64,000 nt of DNA from Atrina japonica (GCA_030159075.1 BROG01000006.1:1320001-1384000), one strand, 5' to 3'; shown: positions 1 through 13,224, counted from the first letter of the stretch. The notes: generated from the sequence alone by a model not told the origin. Translations and numbers: made by a program.

Positions 1-768
1 GACTTATCTATCTCACACAACCAGTTGTACTTGATTTCTCTATCTCACACAACCAGTTGTACTTGATTTCTCTATCTCACACAACCAGTTATACCTGACT
101 TATCTATCTCACACAACCAGTTGTATCTGACTTATCTATCTCACACAACCAGTTGTATCTGACTTATCTATCTCACACAACCAGTTGTACTTGATTTCTC
201 TATCTCACACAACCAGTTATACCTGACTTATCTATCTCACACAACCAGTTGTATCTGACTTATCTATCTAACACAACCAGTTGTACTTGATTTCTCTATC
301 TCACACAACCAGTTATACCTGACTTATCTATCTAACACAACCAGTTGTACTTGATTTCTCTATCTAACACAACCAGTTATACCTGACTTATCTATCTAAC
401 ACAACCAGTTGTACTTGATTTCTCTATCTAACACAACCAGTTATACCTGACTTATCTATCTAACACAACCAGTTGTACTTGATTTCTCTATCTCACACAA
501 CCAGTTGTACTTGATTTCTGTATCCCACACAACTAGTTGTACTTGATTTCTCTATCCCACACAACCAGTTGTACTTGATTTCTCTATCTCACACAACCAG
601 TTGTATCTGACTTATCTATCTAACACAACCAGTTGTATCTGACTTATCTATCTAACACAACCAGTTGTACTTGATTTTTCTATCCCACACAACCAGTTAT
701 ACCAGATTTCTCTATCTCACAGAACCAGTTGTACCTGATTTCTCTATCCCACACAACCAGTGGCACCT
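1..768. repeat. Tandem array, 32-bp unit
   Basis: About 24 near-identical copies of a 32-bp unit with core CTATCTCACACAACCAGTTG. Two sub-types alternate: one begins ACTTGATTTCT, the other ATCTGACTTAT. A third variant, ATACCTGACTT, recurs with the second. The array is cut by the left edge of the window. A 69-codon minus-strand open frame over 680-889 is a chance frame across the array edge. Confidence 0.96.
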
Positions 769-1358
769 TAAAAAGATCAAGCAATAAGATTTTGTTTCCC
801 CTATGCATTTCATTGTATAGCATCCATATTATTATGAACATTTGATTGGAAAACATATAACACCATTTAGGATGAATGATAATCTGCAAATATCCAACTC
901 TTAAGGTGGGATTTCCCTAATCCCACATGGATACTCATGATGGCTTTTGTATATTATCACACACCCAGTTGTGTCCAGTTTCTCAATCTATAATGCCTCA
1001 TTTTTCCATCTCATATCACCCCTAGTGCCTGATTTCAGTGATGCTTTATTTCTCTAAATCACACCACCTTTAGTGCCAGATTCAATAGTTCCAGATTTCT
1101 GTGTCTCATATTACCTGGTGTGTGATTTCAGGTTATTTATTACCTTAAACAAGTTTGAGTATAAAAAAACCAGGCATTATAAATGATATAACTTCTAGCA
1201 GTCTAAAAATGGGGATACCAGCATACAACCAGAAGCATTTGAAAGTTGGACATTCAATTTTATATTCTAGCGCTTCGTATAAAATTATATTTATATGCTT
1301 GATGAAACATACGTTTTGATATGCACAAGTGAATCAGCCACTAGAATAGTGTTTTATA
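769..1358. other. Decayed edge of the 32-bp array, then unique sequence
   Basis: From about 900 to 1135 the sequence still shows diverged units (CACACCCAGTTGTGTCC, CACACCACCTTTAGTGCCAG, and motifs resembling GATTTCTCTATCTCA), so this is probably the eroded flank of the array. From 1136 to 1358 I see AT-rich sequence with no feature. Confidence 0.6.
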
Positions 1359-1970
1359 TGGTCAGACTAATTAGAGTACGCTAGAGTACTCTAGAGTACG
1401 CTAGAGTACTCTACATATTTTCATTGTATTATCAAGTTGTGAGTTAATAAGTTGGTAATACAAGCACAAAATTCATATCCAATGTATTATTTTTGATACA
1501 ATATTATTTAAGTGTAACAATGTAACAGAAAAGATTCCAGTCTTGAGTTGGGATCTACGGCATGGAACCTAGTATGCATTTGTCCCACATAAATTTGTTT
1601 CATTTTTATCTATATCTATTTATTTGATTTGGTTTATGGATTTGATAAAAATTATAAAATTAAATATAGTAAATAAATAAACAGATAACTAAATAAATAA
1701 AGGATCCTGTGGTAGAACCATGTCCATGTCGTAGGATCCAGAAACATCAACACAAATGGATGGCGGAAATTTTTAAGTCGCTATAAAAATAATTATCTAA
1801 TTTTAAATCGTATTAAATCGTTCTAAAATCACTAAAATGAATTTGAAATAGTATAAAAATACAATAAAATGGTAAATTGTTTACTTGATAATGCAGATAT
1901 TTCCTAAAATTTGCAGAGTACTCTAGTGTACTCTAAAGTACTCTAGCGTACTCTAATTAGTCTGACCCAT
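1359..1970. mobile_element. Non-autonomous inverted-repeat transposon (MITE-like), ~612 bp
   Basis: The ends are inverted repeats of about 55 bp: the left begins near 1360 with GGTCAGACTAATTAGAGTAC and the right ends near 1967 with its reverse complement. Each arm contains short palindromic repeats of the form AGAGTACKCTAGAGTACTCT. An 8-bp direct repeat, GTTTTATA, flanks the element (1351-1358 and 1971-1978) and is a plausible target-site duplication. The 500-bp interior is AT-rich with no open frame, so any transposase would act in trans. The superfamily is not assigned; an 8-bp duplication would fit hAT-like elements, but the terminal bases are not diagnostic. Confidence 0.8.
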
Positions 1971-1978
1971 GTTTTATA

Positions 1979-2711
1979 CAACACTCAATAATTTTTCAGG
2001 CCCCACATCTAATGCAAAACTATCTCTTATCTAAATGGCTCTTAATATGCGAAAACCGAAAACAAAATGTCAACATCTCTTAGCATCAGCATTATGACTC
2101 AAGAAAATTAAGGTAATATTATGGACAAACATTTCTCACTTCCCTACCAAACTGCGAGAAAGTTCAACTGATCACAATAATTTTCACTTCCCACAAGAAA
2201 ATTCAATCAATCGCAGAAAAATGACAGCTATTTGGTGTTTTTTTAAACACTTTCTGGCACAAAGTAGAGAGACTATGTGTTATTTTGTTAATTAAATTCA
2301 ATGTTAATCTAACTTTAATCAGAGTAACGATGATATTACAGAACTTTTAATTACCGCAAAACAAGCCATGGAACATTTTTTTGCTGTTCTTCAGAGCATT
2401 CCAAAAACGGAAGTCATTTTATGCTTTATTCAATTACTGTCACAACAATTCTAGCACTTTTCTTCTGTTTTGTTTCTGTGTATTTCCACTTTTTATTCAT
2501 TTTATCCATAAATCATCAATAATTACTTTATTACCTACAGTACCTGAATAATTTTGCTATGCAAAACATAGCCAAAGAAAATAATTGTAATAGTCAACAA
2601 TTGTCAAAATTTTAAACAATTTGGTCATTTTTTTTCAAAAAAAAAAAAAAAATATTAAGTGAAACGTGAGATATGATTTTAGCATCCCACTTATATGTGA
2701 CTTTTTTTATA
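1979..2711. other. AT-rich spacer
   Basis: No gene or repeat unit is seen. There is a poly-A/T tract around 2629-2652. Confidence 0.6.
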
Positions 2712-3660
2712 ACAGTAGAACCTATTATGTGTGGCCAATATCATAGAAGACCACCTGTCTTGTGAGACCAATATCATAGAAGACCACCTGTCTTGTGAGA
2801 CCAATAACATAGAAGATCACCTGTCTTATGAGACCAATAACACAGAAGATGACCTGTCTTATGAGACAAATATTATAACAGACCACCTCTCTTGTGATCC
2901 CAAAATTATAGAAGACCACCTGTCTTATGAGACCAATATCATGGAAGACCACCTGTCTTGTGAGACCAATATCATAGAAGACCACCTGTCTTGTGAGACC
3001 AATATCAAACAAGACCACCTGTCTTCTAAGACCAATAACACAGAAGATGACCTGTCTTATGAGACCAATATTATAAAAGACCACCTCTCTTATGATGCCA
3101 AAATTATAGAAGACCACCTGTCTTATGAGACCAATATCATAGAAGACCACCTGTCTTGTGAGACCAATAACATAGAAGACCACCTGTCTTATGAGACCAA
3201 TATCATAGAAGACCACTTGTCTTGTGAGACCAATAACATAGAAGACCACCTGTCTTATGAGACCAATATCATAGAAGACCATTTCTCTTGTGAGACCAAT
3301 AACATAGAAGAACACCTGTCTTGTGAGACCAATAACATAGAAGACCACCTGTCTTATGAGACAAATATCGTAGAAGACCACCTGTCTTGTGAAACCAATA
3401 TCATGGAAGACAACCTATCATGTGAGACCAATATCATAGAAGACCACCTGTCTTGTGAGACCAATATCATAGAAGACCACCTGTCTTATGAGACCAATAT
3501 CATAGAAGACCAGCTGTCTGGTGAGACCAATATCATAGAAGACCATCTGTCTTGTGAAACAAATATCATAGAAGACCACCTGTCATGTGAGACCAATAAC
3601 ATAGAAGACCACCTGTCTTGTGAGACCATATATCATAGAAGACCACCTGTCTTGTGAGAC

Positions 3661-4640
3661 CAATATCATAGAAGACCACCTGTCTTCTAAGACCAATAAC
3701 ACAGAAGACAACATGTCTTATGAGACCAATATTATAAAACACAACCTCTCTTGTGATGCCAAAATTATAGAAGACCACCTGTCTTGTGAGACCATAAGAT
3801 ACAAGACCACCTGTCTTATGAGACCAATATAATAGAAGACCACTTGTCTTGTGAGACCAATAACATAGAAGACAACCTGTCTTATGAGACCAATATCATA
3901 GAAAACCACCTGTCTTGTGAGACCAATAACATAGAAGACCACCTGTCTTATGAGACCAATATAATAGAAGACCACCTGTCTTATGAGACCAATAACATAG
4001 AAGACCAGATGTCTGGTGAGACCAATATCATAGAAGACCACCTGTCTTGTGAAACCAATATCATAGAAGACCACCTGTCATGTGAGACCAATAACATATA
4101 AGACCACCTGTCTTGTGAGACCAATATCATAGAAGACCACCTGTCTTGTGAGACCAATATCATAGAAGACCACCTGTCTTCTAAGACCAATAACACAGAA
4201 GACAACATGTCTTATGAGACCAATATTATAAAAGACAACCTCTCTTGTGATGCCAAAATTATAGAAGACCACCTGTCTTGTGAGACCAATAAGATACAAG
4301 ACCACCTGTCTTATGAGACCAATATAATAGAAGACCACTTGTCTTGTGAGACCAATAACATAGAAGACAACCTGTCTTATGAGACCAATATCATAGAAAA
4401 CCACTTGTCTTGTGAGACCAATAACATAGAAGACCACCTGTCTTATGAAACCAATAACATAGAAGACCACCTGTCTTATGAGACAAATATCATAGAAGAC
4501 CACCTGTCTTGTGAGACCAATATCATAGAAGACCACCTGTCTTATGAGACCAATATCATGCAAGACCACCTGTCTTGTGAGACCAATATCATAGAAGACT
4601 ACCTGTCTTATGAGACCAATATAATAGAAGACCACCTGTC
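3661..4640. repeat. ~495-bp higher-order duplication inside the 33-bp array
   Basis: A block of about 15 units starting near 3661 with the marker GTCTTCTAAGACC is repeated about 494 bp later (3681 versus 4175). The order of variant units is the same, including the ATTATAAAA and GATGCCAAAATT units. Confidence 0.75.
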
Positions 4641-5559
4641 TTATGAGACAAATATCATAGAAGACCACCTGTCTTATGAGACCAATATCATAGAAGACAC
4701 CTGTCTTGTGAGACCAATATCATAGAAGAACACCTGTCTTATGAGACCAATATCATAGAAGACCACCTGTCTTGTGAGACCAATATCATAGAAGACCACC
4801 TGTCTTGTGAGATCAATATCATAGAAGACCACCTGTCTTATGAGATATATATCATAGAAGACCACCTGTCTTATGAGACCAATAACACAGAAAATGACCT
4901 GTCTTATGAGACCAATATCATAGAAGACCATTTGTCTTGTGAGACCAATAACACAGAAGACCACCTGTCTTATGAGACCAATATTATAAAAGACCACCTC
5001 TCTTGTGATGCCAAAATTATAGAAGACCACCTGTCTTGTGAGACCAATAACATAGAAGACCAACTGTCTTTTGAGACCAATATCATAGAAGACCACCTGT
5101 CTTATGAGACCAATATCATAGAAGACTGCCTGTCTTGTGAGACCAACATCATGGAAGACCACCTGTCTTGTGAAACCAATATCATAGAAGACCACCTGTC
5201 TTTTGAGACCAATATCATAGAAGACCACCTGTCTTGTGAGACCAATTTCATAGAAAACCACCTGTCTTGTAAGACCAATATCATAGAAGACCATCTGTCT
5301 TGTGAGACCAAAATCATAGAAGACAACCTGTCTTATGAGACAGATATCATAGAAGACCACCTGTCTTATGAGACCAATAACACAGAAGATGACCTGTCTT
5401 ATGAGACCAATATCATGGAAGACCACTTGTCTTGTGAGACCAATAACATAGAAGACCACCTGTCTTGTGAGACCAATAACATAGAAGACCACCTGTCTTA
5501 TGAGACCAATATCATAGATGACCACCTGTCTTGTGAAACCAATATCATAGAAGACCACC

Positions 5560-8500
5560 TGTCTTATGAGACCAATATCATGGAAGACCACCTGTCTTGT
5601 GAGACCAATATCATAGAAGACCACCTGTCTTGTGAGACCAATATCATAGAAGACCACCTGTCTTATGAGACCAATATCATAGAAGACCACCTGTCTTGTA
5701 AGACCAATATTATAGAAGACTACCTGTCTTGTGAGACCAATAATACAGAAGACCATTTGTCTTATGAGACCAATAACATAAAAGACCACCTGTCTTGTGA
5801 GACCAATGTCATAGAAGACAACCTGTCTTGTGAGACCAATAACATAAAAGACTGCCTGTCTTGTGAGACCAATATCATAGAAGACTGCCTGTCTTATGAG
5901 ATCAACAACAAAGAATACCACCTGTCTTATGAGACCAATATCATACAAGACCACCTGTATTTTTAGACCAATATAATAGAAGACCACCTGTCTTATGAGA
6001 CCAATATCATAGAAGACCACCTGTCTTGTAAGACCAATACCATAGAAGACTACCTGTCTTGTGAGATCAATAACATAGAAGACCACCTGTTTTATGAGAC
6101 CAATATCATAGAAGACCACTTGTCTTGTGAGACCAATATCATAGAAGACCACTTGTCTTATGAGACTAATAACATAGAAGACCTCCTGCCTTATGAGACC
6201 AATAACACAGAAGACCACCTGTCTTATGAGACCAATATCATAGAAGACCATTTGTCTTGTGAGACCAATAACATAAAAGACCACCTGTCTTGTGAGACCC
6301 AATGTCATAGAATACCACCTGTCTTGTGAGACCAATAACATAAAAGACTGCCTATCTTGTGAGACCAATATCATAGAAGACTGCCTGTCTTGTGAGACCA
6401 ATATCATGGAAGACCACCTGTCTTGTGAGACCAATATCATAGAAGATCACCTGTCTTGTGAGACCAATAACATAGAAGACCACCTGTCTTATGAGACCAA
6501 TATCATACAAGACCACCTCTCTTGTGATGCCAAAATTATAGAAGATCACCTGTCTTGTGAGACCAATATCATAGAAGACCACCTGTCTTGTGAGACCAAT
6601 AACATATAAGACCACCTGTCTTATGAGACCAATGTCATAGAAGACCACCTGTCTCATGAGACCAATAGCACAGAAGACTGTCTGTCTTGTGAGACCAATA
6701 TCATAGAAGACCACCTGTCTTGTGAGACCAATATCACAGAAGACCACCTGTCTTGTGAGACCAATATCATAGAAGACCACCTGTCTTGTGAGACCAATAT
6801 CATAGAATACCACCTGTCTTATGAGACAGATATAGAAGACCACCTGTCTTATGAGACCAATTACACAGAAGACCACCTGTCTTATTAGACCAATATCATA
6901 GAAGACCACTTGTCTTGTGAGACCAATAACATAAAAGACTGCCTGTCTTGTGAGACCAATGTCATAGAAGACAACCTGTCTTGTGAGACCAATAACATAA
7001 AAGACCGCCTGTCTTGTGAGACCAATATCATAGAAGACCGCCTGTCTTGTGAGACCAATATCATAGAAGATCACCTGTCTTGTGAGACCAATAACATAGA
7101 AGACCACCTGTCTTATGAGATCAACAACACAGAATACCACTTGTCTTATGAGACCAATATCATAGGCGACCACCTCTCTTGTGATGCCAAAATTATAGAA
7201 GATCACCTGTCTTGTGAAACCAATAACACAGAATACCACCTGTCTTATGAGACCAATATCATAGAAGACCACCTCTCTTGTGATGCCAAAATTATAGAAG
7301 ATCACCTGTCTTGTGAGACCAATATCATAGAAGACCACCTGTCTTATGAGACCAATATCATAGAAGGCCACCTGTCTTGTAAGACCAATAACATAGATGA
7401 CCACCTGTCTTATCAGACCAATATCATAGAAGACCACTTGTCTTCTGAGACCAATAACATAGAAGACCGCCTGTCTTATGAGACCAATATCATAGAAGAC
7501 CACCTGTCTTGTGAGACCAATATCATAGAAGACCACTTGTCTTATGAGACCAATAATAATAGAAAACCACCTGTATTATGAGACCAATATCATTGAAGAC
7601 CACTTGTCTTGTGAGACCAAAATTATAGAAGACCACCTGTCTTATGAGACCAATATTATAGAAGACCACCTGTCTTGTGAGACCAATAACACAGAAGACT
7701 GCCTGTCTTGTGAGACCAATATCATAGAAGACCACCTGCCTTGTGAGACCAATAACATAGAAGACCACCTGTCTTATGAGACAAATATTATAAAAGACCA
7801 CCTCTCTTATGATGCCAAAATTATAGAAGACCACCTGTCTTGTGAGACCAATAACATAGAAGACCACCTGTCTTGTGAGACCAAATATCATTGAAGACCA
7901 CCTGTCTTGTGAAACCAATATCATAGAAGACCACCTGTCTTATGAGACCAATATCATTGAAGACCACCTGTCTTGTGAGACCAATAACATAGAAGACCAC
8001 CTGTCTTGTGAGACCAATATCATAGAAGACCACCTGTCTTATGAGACCAATTTCATAGAAGACCACCTGTCTTGTAAGACCAATATCATAGAAGACCATC
8101 TGTCTTGTGAGACCAATATCATAGAAGACCTGTCTTATGAGACCAATATCATGGAAGACCACCTGTCTTGTGAGACCAATATCATAGAAGACCACCTGTC
8201 TTTTGAGACCAATATAATAGAAGACCACCTGTCTTATGAGACCAATATCATAGAAGACCACCTGTCTTGTAAGACCAATATCATAGAAGACTACCTGTCT
8301 TGTGAGACCAATAATACAGAAGACCATTTGTCTTATGAGACCAATAACATAAAAGACCACCTGTCTTGTGAGACCAATGTCATAGAAGACAACCTGTCTT
8401 GTGAGACCAATAACATAAAAGACTGCCTGTCTTTGTGAGACCAATATCATAGAAGACTGCCTGTCTTATGAGATCAACAACACAGAATACCACCTGTCTT

Positions 8501-10700
8501 ATGAGACCAATATCATACAAGACCACCTGTATTTTTAGACCAATATAATAGAAGACCACCTGTCTTATGAGACCAATATCATAGAAGACCACCTGTCTTG
8601 TAAGACCAATATCATAGAAGACTACCTGTCTTGTGAGACCAATAACACAGAAGACCACCTGTTTTATGAGACCAATATCATAGAAGACCACTTGTCTTGT
8701 GAGACCAATATCATAGAAGACCACTTGTCTTATGAGACTAATAACATAGAAGACCTCCTGCCTTATGAGACCAATAACACAGAAGACCACTTGTCTTATG
8801 AGACCAATATCATAGAAGACCATTTGTCTTGTGAGACCAATAACATAAAAGACCACCTGTCTTGTGAGACCAATGTCATAGAATACCACCTGTCTTGTGA
8901 GACCAATAACATAAAAGACTGCCTATCTTGTGAGACCAATATCATAGAAGACTGCCTGTCTTGTGAGACCAATATCATGGAAGACCACCTGTCTTGTGAG
9001 ACCAATATCATAGAAGATCACCTGTCTTGTGAGACCAATAACATAGAAGACCACCTGTCTTATGAGACCAATATCATACAAGACCACCTCTCTTGTGATG
9101 CCAAAATTATAGAAGATCACCTGTCTTGTGAGACCAATATCATAGAAGACCACCTGTCTTGTGAGACCAATAACATATAAGACCACCTGTCTTATGAGAC
9201 CAATGTCATAGAAGACCACCTGTCTCATGAGACCAATAGCACAGAAGACTGTCTGTCTTGTGAGACCAATATCATAGAAGACCACCTGTCTTGTGAGACC
9301 AATATCACAGAAGACCACCTGTCTTGTGAGACCAATATCATAGAAGACCACCTGTCTTGTGAGACCAATATCATAGAATACCACCTGTCTTATGAGACAG
9401 ATATAGAAGACCACCTGTCTTATGAGACCAATTACACAGAAGACCACCTGTCTTATTAGACCAATATCATAGAAGACCACTTGTCTTGTGAGACCAATAA
9501 CATAAAAGACTGCCTGTCTTGTGAGACCAATGTCATAGAAGACAACCTGTCTTGTGAGACCAATAACATAAAAGACCGCCTGTCTTGTGAGACCAATATC
9601 ATAGAAGACCGCCTGTCTTGTGAGACCAATATCATAGAAGATCACCTGTCTTGTGAGACCAATAACATAGAAGACCACCTGTCTTATGAGATCAACAACA
9701 CAGAATACCACTTGTCTTATGAGACCAATATCATAGGCGACCACCTCTCTTGTGATGCCAAAATTATAGAAGATCACCTGTCTTGTGAAACCAATAACAC
9801 AGAATACCACCTGTCTTATGACCAATATCATAGAAGACCACCTCTCTTGTGATGCCAAAATTATAGAAGATCACCTGTCTTGTGAGACCAATATCATAGA
9901 AGACCACCTGTCTTATGAGACCAATATCATAGAAGGCCACCTGTCTTGTAAGACCAATAACATAGATGACCACCTGTCTTATCAGACCAATATCATAGAA
10001 GACCACTTGTCTTCTGAGACCAATAACATAGAAGACCGCCTGTCTTATGAGACCAATATCATAGAAGACCACCTGTCTTGTGAGACCAATATCATAGAAG
10101 ACCACTTGTCTTATGAGACCAATAATATAGAAAACCACCTGTATTATGAGACCAATATCATTGAAGACCACTTGTCTTGTGAGACCAAAATTATAGAAGA
10201 CCACCTGTCTTATGAGACCAATATTATAGAAGACCACCTGTCTTGTGAGACCAATAACACAGAAGACTGCCTGTCTTGTGAGACCAATATCATAGAAGAC
10301 CACCTGCCTTGTGAGACCAATAACACAGAAGACCACCTGTCTTATGAGACAAATATTATAAAAGACCACCTCTCTTATGATGCCAAAATTATAGAAGACC
10401 ACCTGTCTTGTGAGACCAATAACATAGAAGACCACCTGTCTTGTGAGACCAATATCATTGAAGACCACCTGTCTTGTGAAACCAATATCATAGAAGACCA
10501 CCTGTCTTATGAGACCAATATCATTGAAGACCACCTGTCTTGTGAGACCAATAACATAGAAGACCACCTGTCTTGTGAGACCAATATCATAGAAGACCAC
10601 CTGTCTTGTATGAGACCAATTTCATAGAAGACCACCTGTCTTGTAAGACCAATATCATAGAAGACCATCTGTCTTGTGAGACCAATATCATAGAAGACCT
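5560..10700. repeat. ~2.57-kb segmental duplication inside the 33-bp array
   Basis: The first copy is about 5560-8130 and the second about 8131-10700. Rare variants recur at a nearly constant offset: a unit reading CTGTATTTTTAGACC (5954/8526), AACATATAAG (6601/9172), ATGAGACAGATATAG (6821/9392), CATAGGCGAC (7161/9732), and a shortened unit ATAGAAGACCTGTC (8121/10690). The offset drifts from 2572 to 2569 through a few small indels. This is about 78 units copied in one step, recently. Confidence 0.85.
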
Positions 10701-10866
10701 GTCTTATGAGACCAATATCATAGAAGACCACCTGTCTTGTGAGACCAATATCATAGAAGATCACCTGTCTTGTGAGAACACCTTTGGAAAACCACATAGT
10801 AAATATTTTAATTGACCACCTTTATCAGTGGCAGAAGGAGTGGTCTTTTAAAATTAATTCTACTGT

Positions 10867-11897
10867 ACTTTTTATCTTTAAAATACAATGCTTAGATAAA
10901 ACATCAATAACTTTATATACATATACACTCGTGTCCCACTGTCCCGCAGTACTTAAAGATTTTCTGTGTTTTGATAACTATCATGACTTAAATAGCAATA
11001 GTTGATTTTGTTACATGTTGATATGCATTGTTCTTCCATATTCCTACAAATTATCCTTAAATGTGACCATTCGATTTTTTTCTATATTTGTTTGAAAGTC
11101 TGCCATATTACGAAAGTTGTCTGAAGGGGGTTTCCCTTGTATCGCGGTAAAATAGTTTTTGCTCTCACAGCGAGGCCAATTTTACTTGGTCACGTGAACT
11201 CAAGTTTTAATGGGTTACATGGAAATCAGATAATAACTGCCAAAGAAGTTTCTATTCAGCAAACATGATTTTCTCGATTTTGAGGACCATTTTAAGGAAG
11301 GTGGTATCAAAGTTTTTTGAAACGTCCACCATATTTATAAAAATGCTTTGAAAAATGATAATCATTTCATTTACTTATCATTATCTTTCGACATTTTCAC
11401 CAAAACTGTTTTTTGAAAAGCAACATAGCAGCAAAAATTTGCCACAAATAATAAACTTCGAAAAAAAACATTTGTTATTGCTATCAACATTTCAAATAGA
11501 CCTGTTCTCCACAACATATTACATAAACAACTTCAGCTTCTAATCAATTGCTATCTACTGTCAATTTCAAACTAAACCTCTGTCGTAAATGTGTGACACA
11601 AAGCTGGGTAATTGGAACTCAAATACTACAAAATGACAAACCAATACAGAAACCAAAGCAAAATCATGGACATCATTTCCTTTGAGAAAAAGATATGTTT
11701 CAAAATAATGATCCGACCCTAGATAAGTGGATTTCAAACACAGAACTTGATCAAACCAAAACAATCAGATGATATAAATGAAATACGACATTCAATCAGT
11801 TTCGTAATATTTTCCATTCCGTTGCATATTTCTCATTTCTCTTCAACTTCAGATAGATCATAAAAAGTCAAAGGGCTACTACTTGTACCTTGTACTT
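10867..11897. other. Unique AT-rich spacer
   Basis: No supported gene. The short open frames here (10772-11005 plus, 11355-11543 plus, 11567-11764 minus) have AT-driven composition and no protein-like features. Confidence 0.6.
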
Positions 11898-12600
11898 TTA
11901 AAATGTAGGTACACAGAAATACCATATACGCCTACATAAGTAAAATGTAGGTACATAGAAATACCATATAGGCCTACGTAAGTAAAATGTAGGTACATAG
12001 AAATACCATATACGCCTACATAAGTAAAATGTAGGTACACAGAAATACCATATAGGCCTACATAAGTAAAATGTAGGTACATAGAAATACCATATAGGCC
12101 TACGTAAGTAAAATGTAGGTACATAGAAATACCATATAGGACTACGTAAGTAAAATGTAGGTACATAGAAATACCATATAGGTCTACGTAAGTAAAATGT
12201 AAGTACATAGAAATACCATATACGCCTACATAAGTAAAATGTAGGTACATAGAAATACCATATAGGCCTACGTAAGTAAAATGTAGGTACATAGAAATAC
12301 CATATAGGCCTACATGTACTTAAGTAAAATGTAGATACACAGAAATACAATGTACTTATGTAAAATGTAGGTACACAGAAATACCATATAGGCCTACGTA
12401 AGTAAAATGTAAGTACACAGAAATACCATACAGGCCTACGTAAGTAAAATGTAGGTACACAGAAATACCATGTACTTAAGTAAAAAGTAGGTACACAGAA
12501 ATACCATATAGGCCCACTTAAGTAAAATGTAGGTACATAGCTACACAGAAATACTATATACTCAAGTAGAATGTAGGTACACAGAAAAACTATATATTGA
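11898..12600. repeat. Tandem array, 42-bp unit
   Basis: About 16 copies of a 42-bp unit containing AAAATGTAGGTACATAGAAA and TACCATATAGGCCTACGTAA. Copies after about 12310 are shortened and diverged. The unit length is 14 codons, which explains the overlapping open frames on the minus strand (11879-12350); they are not genes. Confidence 0.95.
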
Positions 12601-12617
12601 AGTATGCAGTAAGGGAC

Positions 12618-12618
<1 letters not shown>

Positions 12619-12648
<30 letters not shown>

Positions 12649-12650
12649 GG

Positions 12651-12681
<31 letters not shown>

Positions 12682-12682
12682 T
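12619..12682. repeat. (TA)n microsatellite
   Basis: Alternating TA over about 64 bp, interrupted once by GAGG and once by TG. Confidence 0.95.
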
Positions 12683-12889
12683 GGTACTGAAATAAAATGT
12701 TAGTAAACAGAAGAGGTGCTATAAAGGTTCCATTAAGGTCAATAAAGAATTCAACTTCTGAACTTCTGATAAGAACCTAGGTAAAGGGTGTAATAGTTAT
12801 TAAGCCACATGAAAATCTTGTATATTGGAATTTTGTGCAATGATCCATTATTTTTTTTAGAACACATTTTATTAGGGTAGGGTTTTGTT

Positions 12890-13140
12890 ACAGATCATTA
12901 TACAGACCATTATAGACTAATCTAAGACAATTTTAAAGACCATACCATTTATAGAAAAGACCATACCATTTAGATATTTAAGGGTGAACAGGTTAACAAC
13001 ATGTAGAAAAGACAATAGAAAAGTTAACATGTCAGACATACCATTTAGATATATTTCAATAGAAAAGACCATACCATTTAGATATTTCGGGGTGAACAGG
13101 TTAACATGTCAGACAATAGAAAAAGGATTCCATTTAGATA
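12890..13140. repeat. Short imperfect repeats
   Basis: Four or five copies of AGACCATACCATTTAGATAT, some followed by GGGTGAACAGGTTAACA, spaced irregularly. It looks like a decayed tandem array. Confidence 0.7.
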
Positions 13141-13224
13141 CTTAAGGGGCAAAAGTGGGAAGTTGATAAAGAGTGGACATTCCTAAATAGATTTCCACAT
13201 ATTATGCTGATCTCCATCTGTTCT

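Larger units (their letters stand above)
2731..10775. repeat. 8-kb minisatellite, 33-bp unit (about 240 copies)
   Basis: Tandem copies of a 33-bp unit with core GAAGACCACCTGTCTTGTGA followed by GACCAATATCATA. Frequent variants are TATGAG for TGTGAG, AACATA for ATCATA, and a marker unit GATGCCAAAATTATAG that recurs irregularly (about 3090, 3750, 4245, 5005, 6525, 7185, 7275, 7815, 9095, 9755, 9850 and 10380). Because 33 is a multiple of three, both strands are open for long stretches (an 11-residue ETNIIEDHLSC-like period on plus; RQVVFYDIGLT-like on minus). Frameshifts and in-frame stops (for example ACATATAAG at 6602 and 9173) break every frame, and substitutions are not biased to silent sites, so I do not call a protein. 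Confidence 0.97.
2712..10866. mobile_element. Probable palindromic element shell carrying the 33-bp array
   Basis: The array is bracketed by ACAGTAGAACCT at 2712 and by TGGTCTTTT followed by TTCTACTGTA at 10841-10867. These are inverted relative to each other. The intact element at 50569-50826 has the same end design (TACAGTGGAA on the left, TTCCACTGTA on the right) and internal GACCAC/GTGGTC motifs. I infer that the array grew inside one copy of this dispersed element. The inverted ends are short (about 9-10 bases), so this is an inference, not proof. Confidence 0.55.

Noticed and set aside
4674..6440. 588-codon minus-strand open frame (the longest in the window)
   Set aside because: It is a pure read-through of the 33-bp satellite with an 11-residue period; the opposite strand is equally open over the same bases, and neighbouring frames shift at random. 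No start context or other domain.
2731..10775. CRISPR-like array
   Set aside because: Units are contiguous with no unique spacers, the sequence is eukaryotic, and no cas-like gene is present. The same applies to the other tandem arrays.
11879..12350. Minus-strand frames of 137 and 150 codons
   Set aside because: By-products of the 42-bp array (14-residue period in two overlapping frames).
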